A DNA stretch of 64,000 nt, from contig JBCBMZ010000001.1 of NCBI GenBank assembly GCA_039822005.1, positions 682,001 through 746,000 of the forward strand. Reading direction: 5' to 3'. Every line of letters begins with the position of its first letter. Position 1 is the first letter of the stretch. The stretch comes from JBCBDX01 sp039822005 (lineage in GTDB: Bacteria > Pseudomonadota > Alphaproteobacteria > Rhizobiales > Rhizobiaceae). Positions 1-8,828 of the stretch are shown here, in pieces. The translations under genes were made by a program, and so were the position numbers. The notes beneath the pieces were generated by a model. The model was given only the letters and a program-made list of their open reading frames with translations. It searched no databases and was not told the origin of the DNA.

Positions 1-323
1 GCAACAGCTTTGTGGCCTTCCTGAACGATAGACTGAGCCAAAACAGTGGCAGTCGTGGTGCCGTCACCGGCTACATCGTTGGTCTTGGACGCAACTTCGC
101 GAAGCATTTGTGCGCCCATGTTTTCAAACTTGTCTTCCAGTTCGATTTCCTTGGCGACAGACACACCATCTTTGGTGATGCGCGGCGCGCCAAAGGATTT
201 GTCGAGGACAACGTTACGGCCTTTCGGGCCCAATGTTACTTTTACGGCATCGGCGAGAATGTTCACGCCGGCCAGCATGCGCTCGCGTGCCGAACGGCCG
301 AAAATGACTTCTTTTGCTGACAT
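1..323 (-). CDS. groEL: Chaperonin GroEL (60 kDa), N-terminal part only
   Basis: Large ATP-dependent cytoplasmic chaperonin subunit that folds proteins together with GroES. Only the first 107 or so codons are present; the gene runs off the left edge. The reverse-strand translation opens MSAKEVIFG and contains the apical ATP-binding signatures VTLGPKGRNV and GDGTTTATVLAQS, which identify the family beyond doubt. The ATG at 323 is preceded by an AAGGAG ribosome site about 8 nt upstream. It lies 63 nt downstream of groES on the same strand, so the two form the usual groESL operon, driven from the promoter and CIRCE element upstream of groES. Nothing unusual is seen in the visible part. Confidence 0.97.
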   Translation of the reverse strand, partial: MSAKEVIFGRSARERMLAGVNILADAVKVTLGPKGRNVVLDKSFGAPRITKDGVSVAKEIELEDKFENMGAQMLREVASKTNDVAGDGTTTATVLAQSIVQEGHKAV

Positions 324-386
324 TATATTCACTCCTTGGGGCATGGCCCCGAATTACATTTGATGGATGCGGTAGGGGTGAGCGCC

Positions 387-686
387 TTAGGACGCGATCA
401 CACCCATGATGTCGCTTTCTTTCATGATGAGCAGGTCTTCGCCGTTCAGTTTGACTTCGGTGCCAGACCATTTGCCGAAAAGAACGCGATCACCGGCTTT
501 CACATCCAACTCGACAATTTTGCCGCTATCATCGCGGGCGCCGTTACCGACTGCCACAACTTCACCTTCCTGCGGCTTTTCTTTTGCTGTGTCCGGAATG
601 ATGATGCCGCCGGATGTTTTTTCTTCTGACTCAACGCGGCGAACGACCACACGGTCGTGCAGCGGACGAAAGTTCATCTCTGCCAT
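387..686 (-). CDS. groES: Co-chaperonin GroES (10 kDa)
   Basis: Heptameric lid of the GroEL chamber. The 99-residue product has the family length and the hallmarks FRPLHDRVVVRR near the N-terminus, the mobile-loop segment EEKTSGGIIIPD (residues about 19-30) and the C-terminal LLIMKESDIMGV. The start at 686 (MAEMNF) is preferred because an AAGG ribosome site lies about 8 nt upstream and rhizobial orthologues carry a similar short extension; an internal ATG at 677 is the alternative. First gene of the groESL operon, with the CIRCE operator about 50 nt upstream. Confidence 0.97.
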   Translation of the reverse strand: MAEMNFRPLHDRVVVRRVESEEKTSGGIIIPDTAKEKPQEGEVVAVGNGARDDSGKIVELDVKAGDRVLFGKWSGTEVKLNGEDLLIMKESDIMGVIAS

Positions 687-734
687 GAGTTATACCCTTG
701 AAATGGTTGTTTCCCGTCGCGCCCACAAGGCGCA

Positions 735-761
735 CTAGCACTCGCAAGTTGTGAGTGCTAG
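735..761. promoter_or_regulatory. CIRCE operator for HrcA
   Basis: Perfect inverted repeat CTAGCACTC - 9 nt - GAGTGCTAG, matching the CIRCE consensus (TTAGCACTC-N9-GAGTGCTAA) except at the outermost base of each arm. It sits about 50 nt upstream of groES, at the predicted transcription start. CIRCE is bound by the repressor HrcA, which is released on heat shock. hrcA itself is not in the window. Confidence 0.96.
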
Positions 762-768
762 CGACGCG

Positions 769-797
769 GAAATAAGAGGAGTAACCCTGCCTGTCAA
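769..797 (-). promoter_or_regulatory. groESL promoter, housekeeping sigma type
   Basis: Reading leftward: TTGACA (797-792), a 17-nt spacer, then TATTTC (774-769) as a weak -10 box. The predicted start point falls near 762, so the CIRCE dyad begins right at the transcript start, the classical layout for HrcA repression. The -35 match is perfect and the -10 poor. A heat-shock sigma-32 promoter could overlap, but I do not see a convincing one. Confidence 0.65.
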
Positions 798-820
798 GAA
801 GAAGCCTGCGCGCTGGTCAC

Positions 821-847
821 AAAAAAACCCCGGCGCGAGGGCCGGGG
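821..847 (-). terminator. Rho-independent terminator after the VWA/TadG-like gene
   Basis: On the minus strand, GC-only arms CCCCGGC and GCCGGGG around a 6-nt loop are followed by seven T residues. It lies about 30 nt after the stop of the leftward VWA gene and just upstream of the groES promoter, so it insulates the chaperonin operon from read-through. Confidence 0.9.
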
Positions 848-873
848 ATTTAGGCTTGAAATCAGGGTTAAGA

Positions 874-2778
874 TCAATCGTCGTCAAACGCTGTCAAACG
901 TAGCTTGCCAATGTCGTCGCCGATCTTCTGGAACGCGGCGATGAGTTCCGCAGAGTCGGTTGCCGAAATCGCGGTGTCGTTGCGCGAGGCGCAATGGCTG
1001 GACAGGGCATTCGCACGTGAGCTGTTGTTATCGAACGACACGAAATAAACAGTCACACCTTTTTGTTTGATCTCGCTGCACAACTCCTTTGTGCCGTCGT
1101 CGAACATATCGATGGCCTTGGAACTGGAGTAGCTTCCATCATAAAGGTCAAAGACGTCATCTTTCGGATACTGAAGCGATGAGTAAGAGTCATCCCACTG
1201 TGATGAGTTGGCCGGGACATTGTCACCATCGGTGATGACGACGAGAACTTTTTGTGTCTCGTCAAATTCACCGCCGCTGGCAATTGGCTCCCAAGGTGTC
1301 AATGTGTTCATCGCCCACAGGAGGCCAAGGGTCACGTCCGTGTTGCCGCCATGGTACATGTCGTCGATGGCTTGCTTGATTACGCCGTTTTGTCCCTGCG
1401 TTGAAGCCGTTAGGCCAGCTATATCGTCGCTAAGCGGCAAAACCGGTGCAATATCACACTTACCGTTCGGGTTGCGGCTGCTCGTGGTGAACTGGTCGGA
1501 GCTCGACATGTTGTGATATTTCGCACTGTTAAAAACGCGGGCATGCTCGTAATTGTCGATTTCCCAGTCATCGCCATTGCCGGAGCCGGTTTGCCCCTCC
1601 GTGTGGTCACTCGAGCCGCCCTGGTCACTGACGTAGTTGTTTGAACCGCTGTGCGTGTCAGATTCATCAGGTGCCATAATCGGCACGTAAAGTGAGTCGC
1701 CGTCAAAATCGGGGTCCAAAGACGGGTTTGCCCATGTGGATGTCGTCGGTGCATCGACTGTGTAGCGATAATCGCCCGCGCGGTGCTCAAAGCATCCCTT
1801 GAATGCCGTGTTGGTGAAGGAAAAGACGTCTTTGCGGGTCACAAGGCCCATATTCGATTTGGCAGCCAAAGCCTGAACGTTGATGCCATCGCCATCATCT
1901 TCGAGCATGTTATCGGCTTCAAGATAATTCACCAGTTTCGCTGGGTCATAGTCGTTCCACTCATCGCAGTTTTCAGTGCAGTTTTCGTACATGTAATAAT
2001 ACATGTCGCCCTGGTTAAGCTTGAATGGCGCCAGATAGTTGAAATGGCTGGTAGAGTAGCCGTCCCAGTCTATCCAGTCTTCCCAAGTCCCTGAATCCAC
2101 ACCGGCAGATCCAGAGGCGCCGTTACGCATCTCATCATTGGGCAAGGACACCATATTGTCCCACGGCACGATTGAAAATTTCACCGTCGCGTTCGACTGA
2201 CCGCTGACCGCCGCAGATGCCGCATCGATCAAGGCGTAAGCGGCCTCCTTTGCGGCTTGGATTTTGGTAAGGCTGTTGCCATCGGCATCCAGACCGCCGG
2301 AGTTGCCCATCGAACCTGAGTTATCGATTGCGATAGCCACTTCCACATCCTGGCGACCGAATTGCGCTTGGGTTTTGACCACCGGGGAAACCACATCATA
2401 GCCGAACATGTGCATAAAGTGCGTGTCGATGTCTGTCTTCGCAATAATCTGAACCTTGCCCGTGTTCATGTCGACACTGAACTTGCCGCCATCTTGCGGG
2501 TCGGTCGTTATGGTCAGGTCTGTCACCGAATTCATCAGGTTGCGACCTTCCTCAACCAACTCATCACTTTCCATGTCCGGATTGAGCGCCACGCGTTTGG
2601 CAACATGCAGCGCAACCATCTGGGTTGTTGTCTCAAGGTCGGTTTTGGCGCGGTCGATGTTTGAGTAATCAATCGCCAGAGCAGCAAACCCAAACATGGG
2701 AACGACCGCGATAGATGCCATGATGTACGCGGTGCCACTTTCTTCACGCAGGAAGCGTTTTATGATGCTTTTCTTCAT
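874..2778 (-). CDS. TadG-like pilus-associated protein with von Willebrand A domain
   Basis: Membrane-anchored, probably periplasmic protein of the Tad/Flp pilus system. Near the N-terminus a short basic stretch and the FLREESGTAYIMA segment lead into one hydrophobic helix (about residues 17-38), the TadE/TadG-type anchor. A VWA domain follows with the metal-site motif DNSGSMG at about residue 152, a long Asp/Ser/Asn-rich insertion, and a C-terminal VVITDGDN strand. The ATG at 2778 has GGCGGA upstream and is preferred over the TTG nine codons earlier. It is transcribed away from the two TadE-type genes at 2931 and 3431 across a 152-nt divergent region and ends at a strong terminator. The role (minor pilin-like or adhesin-like) is inferred from family membership. 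Confidence 0.8.
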   Translation of the reverse strand: MKKSIIKRFLREESGTAYIMASIAVVPMFGFAALAIDYSNIDRAKTDLETTTQMVALHVAKRVALNPDMESDELVEEGRNLMNSVTDLTITTDPQDGGKFSVDMNTGKVQIIAKTDIDTHFMHMFGYDVVSPVVKTQAQFGRQDVEVAIAIDNSGSMGNSGGLDADGNSLTKIQAAKEAAYALIDAASAAVSGQSNATVKFSIVPWDNMVSLPNDEMRNGASGSAGVDSGTWEDWIDWDGYSTSHFNYLAPFKLNQGDMYYYMYENCTENCDEWNDYDPAKLVNYLEADNMLEDDGDGINVQALAAKSNMGLVTRKDVFSFTNTAFKGCFEHRAGDYRYTVDAPTTSTWANPSLDPDFDGDSLYVPIMAPDESDTHSGSNNYVSDQGGSSDHTEGQTGSGNGDDWEIDNYEHARVFNSAKYHNMSSSDQFTTSSRNPNGKCDIAPVLPLSDDIAGLTASTQGQNGVIKQAIDDMYHGGNTDVTLGLLWAMNTLTPWEPIASGGEFDETQKVLVVITDGDNVPANSSQWDDSYSSLQYPKDDVFDLYDGSYSSSKAIDMFDDGTKELCSEIKQKGVTVYFVSFDNNSSRANALSSHCASRNDTAISATDSAELIAAFQKIGDDIGKLRLTAFDDD

Positions 2779-2930
2779 GATTAGTCCGCCAAACGATAAT
2801 TTCAATGCATCATTTATGGCAGTGTTGGCTTACTGTCTGGTTAGTTCAATTGATCAAATTGCACCAATCGGAAAAACGCTTCTGCAACCAGAACCGGGTA
2901 TCGTCGCTTCAACAACTTTAAGGCGGAACC

Positions 2931-3428
2931 ATGTCTGTGATGCTTCGCAAGCTTTTGCGCTCCCGGGAGGGTGTATCATCAATCGAATTCGCGATCCTGT
3001 CGCCGATGTTTTTCGCACTGCTGACAGCCGTTTTCGAAATTAGCAATTTCGTGTATCAAAATGCGTCCGTGCAGCGCGCAATTGAGGATGTGATTTACGA
3101 CATCCGGACCAAGCAGATCTACAACATATTTGCGCAGGACGAATATTCCGATTATTCCGTTGAGGATTTCCTTAAAACGGAAATCTGCAAAGGCGTTTCG
3201 GTGCCAAATTGCAAACAGAACACCGAGGTCTCGGTGCAAACGTTTGACACCGATTACAACACCCATACAGATTCAAACGATGGTGATGAGTTGTCTTTGG
3301 GTTCACCGGAGACTTTGATGCGTGTTGAAGCCGCGGTTACGTTTCCCAACATTCTTTTCACCGAAGCGATTTTTGGCAAAGATGATCTGACGATCACGGC
3401 CGGATTGACCTTCATGACGGAGCCTTGA
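2931..3428 (+). CDS. TadE-like pseudopilin / pilus assembly protein
   Basis: A 165-residue single-pass membrane protein. The N-terminus has the TadE signature: basic LRSREGVSSIEFAILSPMFF, i.e. a positively charged start, a conserved Glu in SIEF and then a hydrophobic helix (about residues 15-37). TadE-family proteins are processed by the Tad prepilin peptidase and act as minor pilins or assembly factors. The remaining periplasmic part is acidic with two Cys residues (KTEICKGVSVPNCKQ). It is followed after 2 nt by a second TadE/TadG-type gene and is divergent from the VWA protein, so the three genes look like a minor-pseudopilin module. Confidence 0.82.
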   Translation: MSVMLRKLLRSREGVSSIEFAILSPMFFALLTAVFEISNFVYQNASVQRAIEDVIYDIRTKQIYNIFAQDEYSDYSVEDFLKTEICKGVSVPNCKQNTEVSVQTFDTDYNTHTDSNDGDELSLGSPETLMRVEAAVTFPNILFTEAIFGKDDLTITAGLTFMTEP

Positions 3429-3430
3429 TC

Positions 3431-4168
3431 ATGTCATTTGCGTTTTCAATACTTCGACTGCGCCGTTTCCTGAAAAGCCGCATGTGTAGCTTTGGCGGAA
3501 ACCGTAACGCATCGGTTTCAGTTGAAATGGCGTTCATTTTACCGACATTTGCCGCCATGGCGTTCCTGACCTGGGATGCGGGTACTGTCTACACGCAATA
3601 TAAGCGCGGCGCGCGCCACTATTATGCGATCGGTGACATCATGTCCGGTCAGACGTCAGACGTTACTTGCAGCCGCTTGGACACAATTTCCGAACTTGTT
3701 TACGACTCATATGCCGCTGGCAACTGGGCGCGCAGACCGGAAAAGGGCTCTGGCGTATCTTTTGACCAAGATGGCGCATTGGATTTTCGTTTCATTATCT
3801 ATGCCATTCGTGCCGAATTGCAGCCAAATGGTAAATATAAAGGTCGTGTTAAGTGGGCATATTACCGCGATAATCGCGACATGGAGTCGAACGGTGGTAA
3901 AAAGCCCGGCGACTTGCTGTCAGTGCCAAACGGCATGCGGATCGATGGTCTGGAATACATCATGGTGGACGGCAACTTGTTCATTGCCCCTGCTATCAAT
4001 TATCTTGGCATCTTTGACTATGCTCCAGATAAAGACAACCAGGTGCACAAGCAGGTTCCGATCAACCGGTATTTCCCGCTGCGTTTCCTGCCGTCGCTTA
4101 ACGTTGTTGAAACAGTTGATGACCCGTTCACCGACAAATGTTCTGACGGCTCAAACTATCCCGCATAG
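3431..4168 (+). CDS. TadE/TadG-like pilus assembly protein
   Basis: A 245-residue protein with basic N-terminus, NASVSVEMAFILPTF signature and one hydrophobic helix (about residues 29-50), again the TadE/TadG fold with the conserved Glu (SVEMA). The rest is a soluble, probably periplasmic domain of about 190 residues that I do not recognise. The ATG at 3431 is chosen over a TTG at 3425 because GGAG at 3419-3422 sits 8 nt upstream; the gene starts 2 nt after the preceding stop, so the pair is probably translationally coupled. Its stop codon lies inside a 14-bp tandem duplication. Confidence 0.78.
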   Translation: MSFAFSILRLRRFLKSRMCSFGGNRNASVSVEMAFILPTFAAMAFLTWDAGTVYTQYKRGARHYYAIGDIMSGQTSDVTCSRLDTISELVYDSYAAGNWARRPEKGSGVSFDQDGALDFRFIIYAIRAELQPNGKYKGRVKWAYYRDNRDMESNGGKKPGDLLSVPNGMRIDGLEYIMVDGNLFIAPAINYLGIFDYAPDKDNQVHKQVPINRYFPLRFLPSLNVVETVDDPFTDKCSDGSNYPA

Positions 4169-4191
4169 GCCGTCCTGCATAGGCCGTCCTG
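4164..4191. repeat. 14-bp perfect tandem duplication at a gene end
   Basis: Two head-to-tail copies of CATAGGCCGTCCTG, 4164-4177 and 4178-4191. The first copy contains the TAG stop (4166-4168) of the TadG-like gene. Probably a replication-slippage duplication between two convergent genes. Confidence 0.9.
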
Positions 4192-4205
4192 TATATTCAA
4201 GACAG

Positions 4206-5387
4206 TTATGGTGCGTCCCGCAATCGGCGGGGCGGTCCAAAAAAAGGTCCCGATCCGTGTTTTGCGATCAGGTCTATGGCGTCTGCGGCATCGCCCTCTG
4301 ATATGATGTTCTGCAGCAGAAACATCATCTTCTCGCGTTGGAAAAAGTCGAAAGCCGATATTGCCGACCGATTTGCCAGATCCGGTGTGCTCGCAACGCG
4401 GAAAGCTTCATCGAGACCCAGTACGACGGCTTCCAAGTCCAAAAGAAACTCCTTGTCAGCACGATCAACTTTTAGATCAAGCCCCCTGCACGCCACCGCG
4501 CCACCTCGTTGATGTAAATCCGACAACCGCTTGAAAGGCAGCGTGTTCGCCGCACTCAAGGTCTTCGCATCCGCCAGGAAAATGATACCTTTCGTCAGCG
4601 ATCTCTGCGCAGCAAAAAGTTGCTCCAGTTCCCGCCAATGATCATCATGGCGAAGAAGCGCATCGCCGCATGGAACAATCAAGTGGCATTCACCGCCCAA
4701 GGTGGCAAACACTTGCCGCGACGCCGCAATCGTCTGTTCGATCAAATTGCGGTCGAAGGTGGCTGAGTGTTCGGGGTTGCTGCCGCTGGCATGCCTGTCA
4801 AAAGTCGGTAGTTTTTCGCGGTCGTCCAATCGGCGCAGGCAGACCTGATAATAGGATACGCGGCCGCTTTCAAAGTCGGCAAACGGCTCGAAATAAAGGC
4901 CGTCTTCATGTTTGATCACTGACTTTGCAGAACGTGTTACCTCTCGTTCGGGGGGAACCGACGTGACCGCATTCGCCCCATCAAGATCCGGGATCCCCAG
5001 ATTTTCGCGGCGCATGGGCGCTTGGCCATAATGCGATGGCTGTTGTTCACCAGATGCAGCCTGTGCCTTTGGAGCGCTGTTTTCAGTTGTCAATTTGCGC
5101 GGCGCGGCTTGTTTGGCCCGGACATCCTCCACCGCACGCGTTGCCAATCGCAAGCTTTCGCTCGCACCTGAACCAACCGCCGGTCGCTCGTCATCTTTGC
5201 GCCCCATCAACCAAGCGCCGCCGATGAGACAGGCCAGAGAGGATACGGCCAAATATCCGACCTGTGACCGTGAAAGCGCAGGAGTGTTGATCCAATCAAC
5301 CCTGTCGGGGAAAAACCATGCTGATGCCGCAAGGCCGCCCGCGACGACAGCACCAAACAACAAAACAATACCCAATAAGCGAATCAT
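4206..5387 (-). CDS. Membrane protein with degenerate EAL domain
   Basis: A 393-residue protein with two N-terminal membrane helices (about residues 3-25 and 45-63), a low-complexity Ala/Glu/Gln linker (about 70-150) and a C-terminal region (about 165-385) that follows the EAL phosphodiesterase pattern: YFEPFADFESGRVSYYQVCLR aligns with the usual P-I-hydrophobic-D-G-x(3)-YEALLR opening, and the end GSGPFFGPPRR matches the AQGYLFGPP closing motif. The catalytic Glu-Ala-Leu triplet and following acidic metal ligands are not seen, so it is probably not an active c-di-GMP hydrolase. The layout resembles TipF-type alphaproteobacterial proteins, but the match is by architecture only. ATG 5387 has AAGGG upstream; GTG 5393 is the alternative. 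Convergent with the pilus genes. Confidence 0.62.
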   Translation of the reverse strand: MIRLLGIVLLFGAVVAGGLAASAWFFPDRVDWINTPALSRSQVGYLAVSSLACLIGGAWLMGRKDDERPAVGSGASESLRLATRAVEDVRAKQAAPRKLTTENSAPKAQAASGEQQPSHYGQAPMRRENLGIPDLDGANAVTSVPPEREVTRSAKSVIKHEDGLYFEPFADFESGRVSYYQVCLRRLDDREKLPTFDRHASGSNPEHSATFDRNLIEQTIAASRQVFATLGGECHLIVPCGDALLRHDDHWRELEQLFAAQRSLTKGIIFLADAKTLSAANTLPFKRLSDLHQRGGAVACRGLDLKVDRADKEFLLDLEAVVLGLDEAFRVASTPDLANRSAISAFDFFQREKMMFLLQNIISEGDAADAIDLIAKHGSGPFFGPPRRLRDAP

Positions 5388-5515
5388 TCTCACCCTTTTA
5401 GGTTCCCAAGCGGATCATTAGGGCCAATTTGTTTGCGTCGGGTATCCAAAATTCGTGACACGGTGAAGACCTTGGGTTAACCGCACATCGCGCGCGCGAT
5501 GAGAGGAAGTGTGAA

Positions 5516-6364
5516 ATGAAAATGATCGACGATTTTGGCGTTGTATCGTCGAACTATGATGCCGTCTTGTGCGATGTATGGGGTGTTCTACACAATGGGC
5601 AGACGGCTTGGAACGGTGCCTCACAGGCGCTAATTGCCGCCCGCCAAGCAGGAAAGACCGTTGTCCTGATCACCAACTCGCCGCGACCAAACAAAGGGGT
5701 GCACCAACAACTGGGGATTTTGGGCGTTCCCGAAGACGCCTATGATGCCATCGCGACGTCGGGCGATGTGACGCAGACATTGATCTCCCAAGCGGCGCGC
5801 CGCCAATTTCACCTTGGTCCAGACCGCGATCTAGCCCTTTTTGATGGTCTGGATGTGGAACTGGTGGATGAGTTTGAGGCGAGCGCAATTGTATGCACCG
5901 GACTTTTTGACGATGAACACGAAACACCGGACGACTATGAAGAAATGCTGATGCGCATGCGCGGACGTAACCTGCCGTTTATTTGCGCCAATCCGGATAT
6001 TGTCGTCGAACGCGGCGACCGGCTGGTCTACTGCGCCGGGGCCTTGGCGCGACGCTACGGCCTTATGGGTGGGCGCACGTTAATTGCCGGAAAACCGCAT
6101 CGACCCATCTATGAACTGGCCATGAAACTTGTCGCACAAGCGCGCGGCACAGAAGTTACAAAGGCGAAAACGATTGTCATTGGTGATGGAATTACCACTG
6201 ACGTAAAAGGCGCCATGGACAATGATTTCGATCTGCTATTCGTCACCGACGGTATACATGCGCGCGAATATGGCGAGCATGGCGCGCCGGATATGGAAAA
6301 GCTGCGCCAATTTCTCGATGATTTTGGCGCAGCACCCGTTGCAGTCATGACAAAATTGGCTTGA
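5516..6364 (+). CDS. HAD-superfamily hydrolase, class IIA (TIGR01459 type)
   Basis: A 282-residue soluble phosphatase-like protein. HAD motif I is CDVWGVLHNG (nucleophile Asp about residue 20), motif II is LITNSPRP, and motif IV is VIGDGITTDVKGA near the C-terminus with a class IIA cap between. The second Asp of the usual DxD is replaced by Trp, a feature of this alphaproteobacterial subfamily, so the substrate and even catalysis are unproven. The start at 5516 has GAGGAAG upstream. It is followed after 10 nt by ribF, suggesting co-transcription with flavin synthesis. Confidence 0.85.
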   Translation: MKMIDDFGVVSSNYDAVLCDVWGVLHNGQTAWNGASQALIAARQAGKTVVLITNSPRPNKGVHQQLGILGVPEDAYDAIATSGDVTQTLISQAARRQFHLGPDRDLALFDGLDVELVDEFEASAIVCTGLFDDEHETPDDYEEMLMRMRGRNLPFICANPDIVVERGDRLVYCAGALARRYGLMGGRTLIAGKPHRPIYELAMKLVAQARGTEVTKAKTIVIGDGITTDVKGAMDNDFDLLFVTDGIHAREYGEHGAPDMEKLRQFLDDFGAAPVAVMTKLA

Positions 6365-6374
6365 ACGGCACGCG

Positions 6375-7358
6375 ATGAGCATCCTGCGCCTGAACAGTTT
6401 CGATGAATTGCCCGATGCGCTGGCCGGCGGTGTCGTTGCGATTGGAAACTTTGACGGCGTGCATCTGGGCCACCAGGCAGTCTTGGCCCAAGCGATCAAG
6501 GCTGATTCGCAAGGCCCTCGCATTGCATTGACCTTTGAGCCGCATCCGCGCCAATTCTTTCGTCCCGATGTCTTGTTGCCGCGGATCACGCCTGCCGAAC
6601 AAAAGGCATTTCTATTGGCTGCCGTTGGTTTCGACGCGGTGGTAGAACAGCCATTTACAAGGGAGTTCTCAACGCTGACTGCAGAAGAATTTGTATCCGA
6701 AATTCTGGTAAAAGGTTTTCAGGCCGGACGGGTTGTCACCGGCTTTGACTTCCATTTCGGTGCGCAGCGCACCGGCGGTCCGGCTTTCTTGCTTGACGCG
6801 GGTAAACGCCACGACTTCAAAGTCAAACTCGTCGATGCCTTTCGCGATGAGCAGGCGGAAGTGATTTCATCAAGCCGCATTCGTGAGGCCTTGTCTGCCG
6901 GAAACCTGAAACTGGCCAATCGGCTTCTGGGTTATCACCACAGGGTCACGGCAGAGATAAGCGCCGGAAAACAGCTTGGCCGCACGCTCGGCTACCCCAC
7001 CGCTAACATGAAGTTGCCCGATGGCGCGCGGCTGGCCCACGGTATTTATGCGGTCAAGTTTCACCGCGCCGATGGCACTATCCATGATGGCGTGGCAAGC
7101 TTTGGCCGTCGGCCTACCGTTGACGAGGACGGTTCGCCTTTGCTGGAGACATTTGTCTTCGATTTCGATGGGGATCTCTACGGTGAAAGATGTTCCGTCT
7201 CACTTGTTGCCTATCTTCGCGGTGAAGAAAAATTTGACGGCTTGGAATCACTTGTTGCGCAAATGGATAAGGACTCGGCCATGGCCCGTAGGCTTCTTGG
7301 CGATTTACAGCCCTTGTCCGACCTTGATGAAAAGTTGACCTTTGGCGGAGGCGCGTGA
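6375..7358 (+). CDS. ribF: Bifunctional riboflavin kinase / FAD synthetase
   Basis: Converts riboflavin to FMN and then to FAD in the cytoplasm. The N-terminal FMN adenylyltransferase domain (about residues 1-180) shows GNFDGVHLGHQ with the nucleotidyltransferase HxGH-like motif and the ISSSRIREAL stretch. The C-terminal kinase domain (about 185-310) shows LGRTLGYPTANMKLP, GVASFGRRPT and LETFVFDFDGDLYG. Length (327 aa) is usual. It lies between the HAD gene and two short-chain dehydrogenases in one rightward run. Confidence 0.95.
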   Translation: MSILRLNSFDELPDALAGGVVAIGNFDGVHLGHQAVLAQAIKADSQGPRIALTFEPHPRQFFRPDVLLPRITPAEQKAFLLAAVGFDAVVEQPFTREFSTLTAEEFVSEILVKGFQAGRVVTGFDFHFGAQRTGGPAFLLDAGKRHDFKVKLVDAFRDEQAEVISSSRIREALSAGNLKLANRLLGYHHRVTAEISAGKQLGRTLGYPTANMKLPDGARLAHGIYAVKFHRADGTIHDGVASFGRRPTVDEDGSPLLETFVFDFDGDLYGERCSVSLVAYLRGEEKFDGLESLVAQMDKDSAMARRLLGDLQPLSDLDEKLTFGGGA

Positions 7359-7359
7359 G

Positions 7360-8076
7360 TTGGCGCAACGCCGAAAAGTTCTGATTACTGGTGCAACCGG
7401 CGGCATTGGACTAGCGCTGGCTGGACGATTATGCGATCGCCACGACGTCTTGGCAGTTGGTAGACGTGGCGAGGAAGAGGCCGCAGGCCTGTTACCTGAT
7501 GGTGTTGCCTACATTCAAGCCGACCATGGTGATCCGGGCGTTTGCGCGACTATGATTGCACAAGGGCTGCTGAAGCGCGGTTGGTTGAAACTGGACAACG
7601 CGGTCCTGAACGCAGGGGTGGGGACGGTTGTCGATGGCGCGACAGAAAACGTGGACGTGATCCGCGAAACGCTTGATGTCAATCTGACAGCGCCTGTATT
7701 GATCGCACGCGCTCTTTATCCATGGTTGTCGAAAGCAAACGGCACGCTGACGCTGGTTGGTTCGGTCGCTCATAAAGGACAGGGGCTTTTCCCTACCTAT
7801 GCTGCCTCAAAGGCTGGTTTGAACGGATTGGCCAGAGCCTTGCGGTCCGAGTGGCGCGGTACCGTTAAAGTGCAGGCAGTTCACCCAGGGCCCACCAAAA
7901 CCGAGATGCACGCCAAAGCGGGCTATGATCCGGGAAATGCCGGGGCGCTGTTTATCAGTGCCGACAAAATGGCGGCCATGCTGGAAGGTGCGATGGCCAA
8001 TGGCAGGTCCCCGCAGTCGCTCGCGTTTGTTCGGGCCTGGGCCGGCGGTGCTCAAACCGCGAGGCGCTTGCGATGA
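7360..8076 (+). CDS. Short-chain dehydrogenase/reductase
   Basis: NAD(P)-dependent oxidoreductase of the classical SDR type: cofactor motif TGATGGIG at the N-terminus, LNAGVG strand, and catalytic YAASK with an upstream Ser in LVGSVAH. Substrate unknown. The open frame extends upstream to TTG 7342 inside ribF, but TTG 7360, one base after the ribF stop and 9 nt after a GGCGGAGG ribosome site, is the better start. Its end overlaps the next SDR gene by 4 nt (ATGA). Confidence 0.85.
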   Translation: MAQRRKVLITGATGGIGLALAGRLCDRHDVLAVGRRGEEEAAGLLPDGVAYIQADHGDPGVCATMIAQGLLKRGWLKLDNAVLNAGVGTVVDGATENVDVIRETLDVNLTAPVLIARALYPWLSKANGTLTLVGSVAHKGQGLFPTYAASKAGLNGLARALRSEWRGTVKVQAVHPGPTKTEMHAKAGYDPGNAGALFISADKMAAMLEGAMANGRSPQSLAFVRAWAGGAQTARRLR

Positions 8077-8828
8077 TCAAACGTGCGCTTGTCACCGGCG
8101 CTTATCAGGGTCTTGGACGCGCATTTGCCAATGAACTGAAGGCGCAAGGCCATGCGGTCACCACCATCGACCGCTCGCGCATGGAAGTGGACACGCCATT
8201 CCACCACCATACGTGCGACTTCGCCAACCGGCAGGAAGTCGATGCACTGATCGCTGTTTTGGCGAAAGAAGAACCGTTTGACGTGCTGGTTTTCAATGCC
8301 GGGATTTCTGCAACGGGCCCGTTTGAAGAAATTGAACCGCACGCGCACGCGCGCGTGCTGGAAGTCAATGCGGTCGCGCCGATCACTTTGTGCGCTGCGC
8401 TCAAGGCGTCAAATAACATGGTAGATGGCGCGCAAATTGGTTTCATCTCATCTCTCTCCCATTTTACCGGTTATCCGGGCGCGGCAAGCTATGGCGCTTC
8501 CAAAGATGCCATCGCCGTTTACGCAAAGTCCGTGCGAAGGATCTGGAACAAAACCAACATGATCAGCGTAACCGTCGCCTACCCGGGGCCCTTGCAAACC
8601 GAGCATGCCGCGCGCCATGCACCGCAAGGGGCGAGCGCTGAAAAGCGGATGAAACCAAAAGATGCAGCGGCGCTGATTTTAAAGGATATTCAGGCACGCA
8701 AGGCCAAATCATTGCCGGGCGGCGCGGCAAAAGCCTTCGCATTGATGGGAAAACTCATGCCGGGTGGTGTCACCGCCATCATGCGCAAAGTGATCTACGA
8801 AAAACTGGATCGACGCGTCGAGGATTAA
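8073..8828 (+). CDS. Short-chain dehydrogenase/reductase
   Basis: A second SDR, 251 residues, with VTGAYQGLG cofactor loop, FNAGISATG and catalytic YGASK preceded by SSLSHF. It is similar in plan to the gene before it, and the two are coupled by the ATGA overlap, so they may act on related substrates. The 3' end overlaps by 4 nt the end of the convergent RES toxin gene, with no room for a terminator. Confidence 0.85.
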   Translation: MIKRALVTGAYQGLGRAFANELKAQGHAVTTIDRSRMEVDTPFHHHTCDFANRQEVDALIAVLAKEEPFDVLVFNAGISATGPFEEIEPHAHARVLEVNAVAPITLCAALKASNNMVDGAQIGFISSLSHFTGYPGAASYGASKDAIAVYAKSVRRIWNKTNMISVTVAYPGPLQTEHAARHAPQGASAEKRMKPKDAAALILKDIQARKAKSLPGGAAKAFALMGKLMPGGVTAIMRKVIYEKLDRRVED

